NCBI GenBank assembly: GCA_036012155.1
Contig: DASCOT010000106.1
Span: 1 to 47,377 of the forward strand
Direction of reading: 5' to 3'
Length of the DNA stretch: 47,377 nt
DNA from: DASCOT01 sp036012155
Lineage (GTDB): Bacteria > Acidobacteriota > UBA890 > WLXD01
The position numbers and the translations under genes were made by a program. Shown piece after piece: positions 41,231 to 47,377 of the stretch. Within the stretch, counting starts at the first letter, position 1. Every line of letters begins with the position of its first letter. A model generated the notes under the pieces. It ran no database searches and was not told where the DNA came from. It was given only the letters and a program-made list of their open reading frames with translations.

Positions 41231-42041
41231 CGGCTGCCTCCCGACACCACGCGAATCAAGTCGTCGTCGCCGGGCACCACACCGTCGATCTCGTACGGCG
41301 TATCGACTTCCTCGTCCGGACCCGCCGACATCACGAAGATATCGAAGCGGTAGCCGGCGTTGTCGTCGGTGGCACTGTCGGCGACAGGATCGAGGTACAG
41401 AACGTTCACCGCATAGCGATTCCCCCAGGGGTCGGATCGCACCGGCGCCGAGACGTAAGGGCCGCGCCAGGCGAAGCGGGCACCAAAACCCTGCTGCCCA
41501 GCGAACGGAGCGTTCCGTGAAGGCACGTCGGCGATCATGTCCTCGGGGGTCCGATATCCGGCCGACGGCTCATCGCCTGGTGTGTTCTGTACGAGATGGT
41601 TGGCAAGGGTGTCGACCACGTGGCCATCATAGGGGCGGCGCCAGAGCCAGAGATCGTCGCCACTACCCTCATCGGGAGTGTCACCGTCGCTGACCAACAT
41701 TCCCACTGTGAAGAACGGGTCGGGGTTCGAAGGCTCGTAGTCTTGTCCCGACGACGTGTCGCAGTGGTGCTTCCCGGCAGCGGAGCGGCGCTGATGAGGG
41801 CGCCGACCTCTTGATCACCGGGCCGTCCGTCGAACGTGTCGTTGGTGCGCGGGAAGTAGCCGGTGTCGGCATAGAACTCCACGATCGCGCGCCCGATACG
41901 GTCAACTTCCTCTTGCGTGCGAACGACATGCGACTCCTCCAGCAGGTCACCGGCAGCGCTAGCCACCAGCCCTACCAGTAGGCCGAGCACAGCGAGAATC
42001 ACCGCAATCTCGACCATCGTCATGCCATCGTTACGGCGCAA
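41227..42041 (-). pseudogene. GspG-like pseudopilin gene with an apparent -1 frameshift near 41775
   Basis: Start TTG 42041 with AAGGGAG upstream: a five-residue basic leader plus Gly (MRRNDG), then MTMVEIAVILAVLGLLVGLV with Glu at +5. This frame continues GDQEVGALISAAPLPG and then degenerates. From the same point the -1 frame gives CDTSSGQDYEPSNPDPFF, DDLWLWRRPYDGHVV, GPYVSAPVRSDPWGNRYAVN and FVMSAGPDEEVDTPYE, the expected GspG-like C-terminus, ending at 41227. Joined at CCGGGAAG (about 41770-41780) the product would be about 270 residues. The site is not a good slippery heptamer, so a sequencing/assembly error or a real mutation is more likely than programmed frameshifting. Both halves are well conserved, which favours an error or a recent change. 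Confidence 0.8.
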
Positions 42042-42118
42042 GGAGCTCTCCCTTCTCGATGGCGGGCACTGCGGCAGATCGCCGCCGCCGGCACATCGAC
42101 GTGAAATGCAGACCATCG

Positions 42119-42337
42119 TCAGCGCATTGCCGCGACACGCTCTCCGAACAGCGGGCGCGCGTCGTAGTGATCCTGCGACTGGCTCTGCAAGTACGTCTCC
42201 ACGTCCTCCGGGCGGTACCGGACGAGATCGCGGATGCGGATGAATGGCAGCCGGCCGGCCTCGCGTTCGCGCCGCACGGTATGCGGCGAGACCTGCAAGT
42301 ACTCGGCCAGCGAGTCTGTCGTGTGAAGACCCAGCAT
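42119..42337 (-). CDS. Small excisionase/BldC-like HTH protein (B)
   Basis: 72 aa, ATG with GGAGG seven bases upstream. Core LHTTDSLAEYLQVSPHTVRR, EREAGRLPFIRIRDLVRYRP, EDVETYL, and a short tail. Closest relative is protein A, 140 bases upstream (shared TLAE-LQVSP-T-RRER--GRLPF). It is followed after 77 bases by the first pseudopilin gene. Second gene downstream of the sigma-54 promoter, so its production should follow activation of the pilus cluster. Confidence 0.85.
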   Translation of the reverse strand: MLGLHTTDSLAEYLQVSPHTVRREREAGRLPFIRIRDLVRYRPEDVETYLQSQSQDHYDARPLFGERVAAMR

Positions 42338-42477
42338 TGTTTGCCTCCGTGTTCCCCCGCGATGTGCGGGGCTTGGTCAACTGCAGGAGCGATTAGAGAT
42401 CCGGTGAGGATCTAGCGCGCGCCCCAGTTGGCCTGCGAAGCAAACGTATCCGTGTCCATCGACATGCTGGCGTTGCG

Positions 42478-42630
42478 CTAGAGGTATGAGCGCACATCGC
42501 TTTCGCGATAGCGAATCTGTCCGCGAACGCGGACGAACGGCAGGCGACCCTCTTTGCGCTCGCGGCGGATCGTCCGCGGCGAGACCTGGAGCAGCTCTGC
42601 GAGCGTCTCGGTGGTATACAGCTTCTGCAC
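42478..42630 (-). CDS. Very small excisionase/BldC-like HTH protein (A), first gene after the sigma-54 promoter
   Basis: 50 aa: GTG start with GGGGAG upstream, reading QKLYTTETLAELLQVSPRTI, RRERKEGRLPFVRVRGQIRY, RESDVRSYL, then TAG. It is the bare HTH_17 domain and the shortest of the five. After the TAG the same frame stays open for 21 codons (RNASMSMDTDTFASQANWGA...), so the stop may be recent or occasionally read through; proteins B to E have tails at this place. Located about 77 bases downstream of the sigma-54 promoter at 42707, it is the first product of the cluster. Confidence 0.8.
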   Translation of the reverse strand: MQKLYTTETLAELLQVSPRTIRRERKEGRLPFVRVRGQIRYRESDVRSYL

Positions 42631-42706
42631 GATTGCGTACTCCCCTGTTGGCGTTGGTCACCGGGGTTTCGGTAGGCGCCGAGCCGAACTCGACACCCGA
42701 GGAGAG

Positions 42707-42722
42707 AGCAACCGCCGTGCCA
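42707..42722 (-). promoter_or_regulatory. Sigma-54 promoter (-24/-12) of the pilus/HTH cluster
   Basis: Minus strand TGGCACG-GCGG-TTGCT, a perfect match to TGGCACG-N4-TTGCW with correct GG/GC spacing. It lies 77 bases upstream of the first HTH gene and reads towards the pseudopilin genes. Predicted start near 42697. An NtrC-type regulator gene ends 420 bases upstream. Confidence 0.88.
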
Positions 42723-42915
42723 AACTCGGCCGCACGGCGAGGAAGACGCATGGGCGAAGCCTGTGTCAACTGCGTAAGTCATTACGGAACAAGGGCTTAC
42801 GGTATATTCGCGAACCCATACGAAGCCGATGTACGGCCAGCGTCGGCCACGCGGGTGCTCGGTGCGTCTGCCCCGTCCGCCAGTGCAGTGTGTCGATCCG
42901 TACTGCGAAACAGTC

Positions 42916-42977
42916 TGTAAATCGTTGATTTACAACGACTTATGAGTCTTTCTACAAAAGATGTAGCAACTCCTACA
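42916..42977. promoter_or_regulatory. Cluster of phased TGTA-type half-sites, probable enhancer (UAS)
   Basis: In an unusually AT-rich patch: TGTAAATC-GTT-GATTTACA (42916-42934), a perfect eight-base inverted repeat; then CTACA (42952), TGTAG (42962) and CTACA (42973), three alternating half-sites at 10 and 11 base steps. The cluster is about 195-255 bases upstream of the -24 element, the normal distance for enhancer sites of NtrC-type activators. The 514-base gap 42631-43144 otherwise holds only the sigma-54 promoter. Confidence 0.6.
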
Positions 42978-43144
42978 CGCTGCGGGGGGATCATCGATGC
43001 CAGGCGGGGTCGGCATCAGCCAGGAGCGTACTCGCGTGGCCACGCAGGGTCGCGAGCGGCCAGGATTCGCTGCGATGGCTTGGCGATGGCTTGGCGAGGG
43101 CCGGGTGAGCGACGCCGTGGAAGAGTGGTCCGGGTGGGGCCGAC

Positions 43145-44539
43145 CTAGCCCTTCAGCCGCTCGACATCAATGCCGTGCTTCTTGACCCTGTGCCACATCG
43201 AGCGCTCCGAGATGCCTAGCCGTCGCGCCGCCGTCGCCTGGACGCCACTGGCGCTCCGTAGAGCATCGATAAGAATCTGACGTTCGATGCGGTACATCGT
43301 GATCGGCAGGCTATCGTCGGTTCCGGTACGTGCGGCACGCTCGGCGACCAGCGATCCGCGCACCACCTCGGCGGGGAGGTCTTGCCGCCGCAGCTCGTCG
43401 CCCTCGCTCCAGATCACCGCGCGCTCGATCGCATGTCGAAGCTGGCGCACGTTCCCGGGCCAGGCATAGCCCACTACAGCATCGAGCGCCGCCGGCGAGA
43501 TCCGCTCCAGGTGCTTGCCGTGTGCTTCGTTAGCCTCATGAATGAAGTGTTCGGTCAGCAAGGGGATGTCCTCGACGCGATCGCGCAGCGGCGGTAGCGT
43601 CACGGTCACGACATTGAGGCGGAAGTAGAGATCCTCGCGGAAGCGTCCCTCGCGAACTTCGAGCGCCAGGTTGCGGTTGGTGGCCGCCACCACTCGAACG
43701 TCGACCCGCACGGGCTTCACCCCACCGACCCTCTCGAACTCGCGCTCCTGCAAGACGCGCAGGATCTTGGCCTGGGTCTCGAGGCTCATGTCACCGATCT
43801 CGTCAAGCAAGATCGTGCCGCCATCGGCAAGCTCGAACTTGCCGATCTTGCGCTGGTGGGCGCCGGTGAACGCGCCGCGCTCGTGTCCGAAGAGCTCGCT
43901 TTCCAGGAGCGTTTCGGGAATCGCCACACAGTTCAGCTTCACGGACGGACCCTCGGCCCGCTTGCTCTTGAAGTGAATGGCCTCGGCCACGAGCTCCTTA
44001 CCGGTGCCGCTCTCGCCGAGCACCAGCACGGTGGTGTCCGAACTCACAATTCTTGCCAAGGTCTCGAAGACCTTGTTCATTGCCCGGGACTTGCCGATCA
44101 AGTTGCCGAAGCCTGTCGTCCCCCCGGCCTGAGCTCGAAGCCTGGTGCCCTCACGCGCCAGGGTGCGTCGTTCGAGAGCGCGTGCCATGACAACACGCAG
44201 CTCGTCGATCTGTATCGGCTTGGTGAAGAAGTCGTACGCTCCGCGATCAACCGCCAGCGCTGCCGTGCGCCGACTGCCGTAGGCGGTCATCATCACTACG
44301 AGCACGGCCGGCTGAAGGCGCCGTATCTCCTCGAGAATGTCCAGCCCGGCTCCGTCTGGGAGACGATGGTCCAGCAGTACGAAGTCGTACCCGGCGTCGG
44401 GCTCTGCCAGCCGCTCGAGGCCTTCGGCAGCAGTCTCGGCCTCATCGATACTGAGCCCGTCGCGAGCCAGCGACGCACGCAGCGTGTAGCGCACCTCGGG
44501 ATCATCATCGATGATGAGCACGCGCTTCGAGGCCACCAT
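43145..44539 (-). CDS. NtrC-family response regulator (sigma-54 activator), pilus cluster regulator
   Basis: 464 aa. Receiver domain with DDD at 11-13, phospho-acceptor Asp57 (VLLDHRLPDG), Thr85 and Lys107 (FFTKPI); AAA+ domain with Walker A GESGTGKE at 175-182, intact GAFTGA at 222-227, Walker B ILLDEIGDM; C-terminal Fis-type HTH (ATAARRLGISERSMWHRVKK). It directly abuts the histidine-kinase stop codon (TAG then ATG), so the pair is one operon. Its own stop is 420 bases upstream of the consensus sigma-54 promoter on the same strand, making that promoter the obvious target. Organisation resembles PilR of type IV pili. Confidence 0.93.
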   Translation of the reverse strand: MVASKRVLIIDDDPEVRYTLRASLARDGLSIDEAETAAEGLERLAEPDAGYDFVLLDHRLPDGAGLDILEEIRRLQPAVLVVMMTAYGSRRTAALAVDRGAYDFFTKPIQIDELRVVMARALERRTLAREGTRLRAQAGGTTGFGNLIGKSRAMNKVFETLARIVSSDTTVLVLGESGTGKELVAEAIHFKSKRAEGPSVKLNCVAIPETLLESELFGHERGAFTGAHQRKIGKFELADGGTILLDEIGDMSLETQAKILRVLQEREFERVGGVKPVRVDVRVVAATNRNLALEVREGRFREDLYFRLNVVTVTLPPLRDRVEDIPLLTEHFIHEANEAHGKHLERISPAALDAVVGYAWPGNVRQLRHAIERAVIWSEGDELRRQDLPAEVVRGSLVAERAARTGTDDSLPITMYRIERQILIDALRSASGVQATAARRLGISERSMWHRVKKHGIDVERLKG

Positions 44540-46042
44540 CTACGCCGCTCCCGCTGCCAACTCTTGTCCGCCGGCGACCTGGGTCGGTGCAACGAAGCCA
44601 GCGTCATACAGAGGTAATCGCAGTATGAACACAGTGCCGTGCTCCGGCGTGCTGTCGACATCGATCGATCCACCATGCGCGTAGACGATCTGCTGCGCGA
44701 TCGCCAGACCGAGTCCAGTGCCGCCGCGTCCTGAGACGAAGGGCTGGAAGATTCGCTCGCGATCCTCGGGTGCAACGAACGACCCGGTGTTCGCAATCGT
44801 TACCTCTACTTGAGCGCCACGATGCCGCGTCGCCACCTCGATACAACCACCGGCCGGCGTATGGGCGTAGGCGTTGCGTAACAGGTTCTCGACGGCACGG
44901 CCTAGCCGTTCGGGGTCCACCTTGCACGGTGGAAGCTCGGGCTCGAGGTCCTCCGAGAGCACGACCTCGTCATCCTCTGTCCGTCCCATTCTCACGAACT
45001 CGACGGTGTCGCGTACCAGCGCGCTGATATCACATTGCTCGAGATCGTGAATCTCGGTGGGCACCAGATCGAGGAGTTGACCCACCAGGCGCTCGATGCG
45101 CTGGGAAGCTCGCGACAGCACGTCCAGGTGGCTGTGACCCTCATCACCGGGGGGTAGACGCTCGTGCAACAGCTGAACGAGACCAAGCACAGAGCTCAGT
45201 GGATTGCGAATCTCATGCGCCAACTCGGCGGCAAAGCCGCCAATGACCATCAAGCGATGCGCGCGACTGACTTGGCGCTGCACCTTCTCGGTATCGGCGG
45301 CGCGCTCGAACACGACCAGCACCGAGATGATCGACTCCTCTCCCGCCAGGACCGTGCCCTGGAGATCGACAGTAAGTCGCTGACCGCGCCGGTTGACCCA
45401 GGCGAGGCGGCGTAGGTCGAATGGCTCGCTGCGCTCCAGCGCTCCAACAAGCGCCTCGGTAAGCTCGATGTTGTCGGGCACCTCCGGGATGAGCTCGGAG
45501 AACTCACGGCCAATCATCAGATCGGCGTCCACCCCCAGGGCCACGGCAGCACGTGGATTGATCGACAGCACGCGACCGTCGCGTGCGAAGGAGATAAGGC
45601 CCTCGACAACCGAGCGGCGCGCGTAGTCACGAACCGATTCCAGCAGATCATTGATGGCGCTCACCAACGGCGCCACTTCGCCGTCGGCCTCGAGCTCCAC
45701 CGGAAAGCTGAAGTTTCGGCGTGCCAGAAACTCTGTCCGTTTGGCGAGCGTGCGGAGCTGACGAGTGAACGCAAGCGCAATGGCCAGACCGATGCAGGCG
45801 CCGAACGCGGTCAGACCCAGGAGCCAAAGCCACGAGGCCGGCGGAGCCGCCCATACCCGAGCGGCATCGTGCGGCGACATCAGGTGCGTGGCATCAGTGC
45901 GTCCCACTTCGAACGAATAGAGCCCGACACCCAGCGCCAGCAACGCCGTTACGAACGGCAGGGCCACGGCGAGTCGGAGGTGCGGCTTGCGGGTTGTACG
46001 GCGCCCGACGCCATGTAGCGCACGAGGCCAGAAATCGAGCAT
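44540..46042 (-). CDS. Membrane sensor histidine kinase with PAS domain
   Basis: 500 aa. Two membrane helices (about 24-43 and 70-93) flank a short periplasmic loop, so the signal is probably membrane or intracellular. Then HAMP (TRQLRTLAKRTEFLARRN...), PAS (VEGLISFARDGRVLSINPRA...), HisKA with His276 in ELAHEIRNPLSSVLG, and HATPase_c (NLLRNAYAHTP, IANTGSFVAPEDRERIF, GRGGTGLGLAIAQQI). It is the cognate kinase of the abutting NtrC-type regulator. The compact sensor region recalls PilS, which senses pilin level in the membrane, but it has two rather than six helices. Confidence 0.92.
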   Translation of the reverse strand: MLDFWPRALHGVGRRTTRKPHLRLAVALPFVTALLALGVGLYSFEVGRTDATHLMSPHDAARVWAAPPASWLWLLGLTAFGACIGLAIALAFTRQLRTLAKRTEFLARRNFSFPVELEADGEVAPLVSAINDLLESVRDYARRSVVEGLISFARDGRVLSINPRAAVALGVDADLMIGREFSELIPEVPDNIELTEALVGALERSEPFDLRRLAWVNRRGQRLTVDLQGTVLAGEESIISVLVVFERAADTEKVQRQVSRAHRLMVIGGFAAELAHEIRNPLSSVLGLVQLLHERLPPGDEGHSHLDVLSRASQRIERLVGQLLDLVPTEIHDLEQCDISALVRDTVEFVRMGRTEDDEVVLSEDLEPELPPCKVDPERLGRAVENLLRNAYAHTPAGGCIEVATRHRGAQVEVTIANTGSFVAPEDRERIFQPFVSGRGGTGLGLAIAQQIVYAHGGSIDVDSTPEHGTVFILRLPLYDAGFVAPTQVAGGQELAAGAA

Positions 46043-46277
46043 TCCCTGCTCCAGGGCAACGGGAAGGCGAAGACACGACTGACAGGCTCGATTCTAGCGA
46101 CGGGCGAGTTACCACCAAAGCGAAAACGCTTCTAACCGTCGTTGTAGCACTGCTCAGGCCACGATTGACCATAATTCATCTATAAAACATGTGATGAGAT
46201 ATTTTAGGGCTGACTTGACCTGCCCGGACTGACTACCATCGCGCTATCCGAGACTCCTCTGATCCGTTCGAGAGACG
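46043..46277. other. AT-rich divergent promoter region
   Basis: 235 bases between the histidine kinase (minus) and the secreted protein gene (plus). The stretch 46160-46210 is much richer in A and T than its surroundings (ATAATTCATCTATAAAACAT and GATATTTTAG) and must hold promoters for both. TTGACC occurs at two places on the plus strand, but neither has a well-spaced -10, so no promoter is placed. Confidence 0.45.
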
Positions 46278-47132
46278 ATGATGCGAAAGAACGCTGCCTT
46301 GTCCGTTTGTTGGATCATCATGCTGACCGTCGGAATCGTCGGCACACCGCCCGAGGCACAGTCGCAGCCACTGCCGACTGCCGTTGGTGCCATCCAGCCA
46401 AACGGCATCGCGCAGGAAGGTACGTTCGCGGCAAACGGTCCTCAGGTCAGCGTGACAACCCCGGCCATCAACTGGGGAGACACCACGAACGGCAGCGTTC
46501 CGTACGATTGGAGCACGCGGGTGTCGAACCCGAACTCACGCCCGGTGGTGGTGAAGGTAAAGCTCGATTTCGTCGACTCACAAGGACAGACTGTCCATGA
46601 GGACTGGGTCAGCGGTCAGATCGGTCCGTCCTCGGACGCGGTGCTGCAGCAAACCGGCACCATAGATAACGCGCATCTAGACCTGGTCGCCGAAGCTCTC
46701 GGCGCACCGACGGCCTGGTGGGCGGACGAGCCCTACAGGTTTCGCACCGTCGCCGCATTCGTCGACGGTCTGCAACGCCTCGAGGTCTTCTTCGTACTCG
46801 AGGACTGGGAAGGTCGTCCCGTGACCGCCTCCGGTGTCCTCGACCTGTACATCGTCGAGCGTGAGCGCCCACGCGCCGCCTTTGCAGGCGGCGGTATGCA
46901 GCGCCCGCTCAACACGCTCTATGCCCGACGCTTCGACGTCGGTGGGCGAGACTACTCAAACCGTCGAATCGGTTTCAAGAACACCGACTACACCCCGCCG
47001 GCCGTGACACTCGGCCCGATCCACTATTCGATCTTCGATCAGGAGCCGATTGGTGACGAGGGCGTGGTGCGTTTGGTATTCCGCACAGCCAGCGGCAACG
47101 AGATCGTCGGCGAGGATCGCGTCTACTTCTAG
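46278..47132 (+). CDS. Secreted protein of unknown function
   Basis: 284 aa. Signal peptide (ALSVCWIIMLTVGIVGTPPEAQS, cleavage near residue 30) and a beta-rich mature part with no recognised domain: TTPAINWGDTTNGSVPYDWS, VVVKVKLDFVDSQGQTVHED (an immunoglobulin- or fibronectin-like strand pattern), FVDGLQRLEVFFVLEDWEGR, LGPIHYSIFDQEPIGDEG. No lipobox, no membrane anchor. Weak GAGAGACG ribosome-binding site before a double ATG. It is divergent from the two-component operon, so it could be an extracytoplasmic partner or a target, but nothing in the sequence shows this. Confidence 0.72.
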   Translation: MMRKNAALSVCWIIMLTVGIVGTPPEAQSQPLPTAVGAIQPNGIAQEGTFAANGPQVSVTTPAINWGDTTNGSVPYDWSTRVSNPNSRPVVVKVKLDFVDSQGQTVHEDWVSGQIGPSSDAVLQQTGTIDNAHLDLVAEALGAPTAWWADEPYRFRTVAAFVDGLQRLEVFFVLEDWEGRPVTASGVLDLYIVERERPRAAFAGGGMQRPLNTLYARRFDVGGRDYSNRRIGFKNTDYTPPAVTLGPIHYSIFDQEPIGDEGVVRLVFRTASGNEIVGEDRVYF

Positions 47133-47312
47133 CGGAGTCGACGGCGCGGCTCGCGCCACGGTCGAGCGAATACGAAGGCACGCCGCTATGGGCCGGCCAC
47201 GATAGCGACTGCGACGGAGCCGCGAAGGTAGCAGCTGCATCCGAGACGCCAAGACAACGACTGCGCCGGGGATGCCAAAGCAGCAGCACGCAGAGTTGCA
47301 CAGCGTACCGCC

Positions 47313-47341
47313 TTGACAGTCTGTCCCGCAGCGCGTAGAGT
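47313..47341 (+). promoter_or_regulatory. Sigma-70 promoter reading out of the window
   Basis: TTGACA (47313-47318), a perfect -35, 17-base spacer, TAGAGT (47336-47341). Start predicted near 47348, so the gene lies beyond the end. The 180 bases between it and the secreted protein gene hold only a short hairpin GGCGCG-GCT-CGCGCC just after that gene's stop, without a T run. Confidence 0.75.
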
Positions 47342-47377
47342 GATCAACGTTGACTACGCTGCATCAGGATTTGCCAG

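Noticed and set aside
41770..41780. Programmed -1 frameshift in the pseudopilin gene
   Set aside because: The zero-frame G-GGA-AGC does not satisfy the X-XXY-YYZ pattern and no strong downstream hairpin stands out; an error or mutation is simpler.
42042..42380. Longer N-terminus for the first pseudopilin (open frame to 42380)
   Set aside because: The extension overlaps HTH gene B, lacks pilin-like sequence, and the TTG at 42041 has a good ribosome-binding site just before the leader.
39305..42630. Reading the five HTH genes as excisionases of an integrated element
   Set aside because: No integrase, transposase, att-like repeat or tRNA target is present, codon and base usage match the pilus genes around them, and the genes lie within an ordered pilus cluster.
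42942..43148. 68-codon plus-strand ORF over the half-site cluster
   Set aside because: No ribosome-binding site, arginine-rich random-looking product, and it covers the presumed enhancer.
1..47377. CRISPR array, rRNA or tRNA genes
   Set aside because: No regularly spaced repeats beyond two-copy tandems, and no tRNA cloverleaf or rRNA-like segment was seen by eye; a covariance-model scan would be needed to exclude small RNAs.

Overview
This is a gene-dense, high-GC chromosomal window from a diderm bacterium. Evidence for an outer membrane is a secretin, a SPOR-domain protein, lipoproteins and a predicted outer-membrane beta-barrel. Metabolism is free-living in type: branched-chain amino-acid synthesis, 2-oxoacid:ferredoxin oxidoreductase, pyruvate kinase, a molybdopterin oxidoreductase, copper export. 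The phylum cannot be fixed from the sequence; a deep-branching proteobacterial, acidobacterial or gemmatimonad-like lineage would all fit. No rRNA, tRNA, CRISPR array, transposase or integrase was recognised.

Layout. 1-4308: an ilvD-ilvB-ilvN-ilvC operon on the minus strand, preceded by a classical-looking transcription attenuator (promoter, leader ORF, mutually exclusive hairpins). 4603-9539: korAB on the plus strand converging on a molybdopterin oxidoreductase. 9656-13662: a YhaO/YhaN-like (SbcDC-type) nuclease/ATPase pair. 13696-20281: an S9 peptidase with a substituted catalytic His, a HAD phosphatase, an unknown protein, pyruvate kinase, a DtxR-type metalloregulator, a tandem ACT protein and a DUF2231-like membrane protein. 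20512-25818: an unknown protein, a lipoprotein and an OM protein on the plus strand, facing a sigma-54 activator and a lipoprotein with a degenerate aspartyl-protease fold. 25898-30223: small genes, a gamma-glutamylcyclotransferase-like protein with an HTH partner, a hemerythrin, and a csoR-copA copper module with a perfect operator palindrome.

30303-46042 is the most interesting part. It is a long minus-strand cluster in the gene order of an MSHA-type type IV pilus: pseudopilins, a fused PilM-PilN (MshI), PilO (MshJ), PilP (MshK), secretin (MshL), ExeA-like ATPase (MshM), TPR protein (MshN), then a lytic transglycosylase. Five small paralogous excisionase/BldC-like helix-turn-helix genes are interleaved with the pseudopilin genes. 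A perfect-consensus sigma-54 promoter lies just upstream of the first of them. About 200 bp further up is a cluster of helically phased TGTA-type half-sites, and next to that an NtrC-type response regulator and a PAS-containing histidine kinase. This reads as a self-contained, two-component/sigma-54 controlled envelope-spanning pilus or secretion system with its own set of tiny DNA-binding proteins. The assembly ATPase, platform protein and prepilin peptidase are not in the window, and one pseudopilin gene carries an apparent frameshift.

46278-47377: a secreted protein of unknown function, and a good sigma-70 promoter pointing out of the window.
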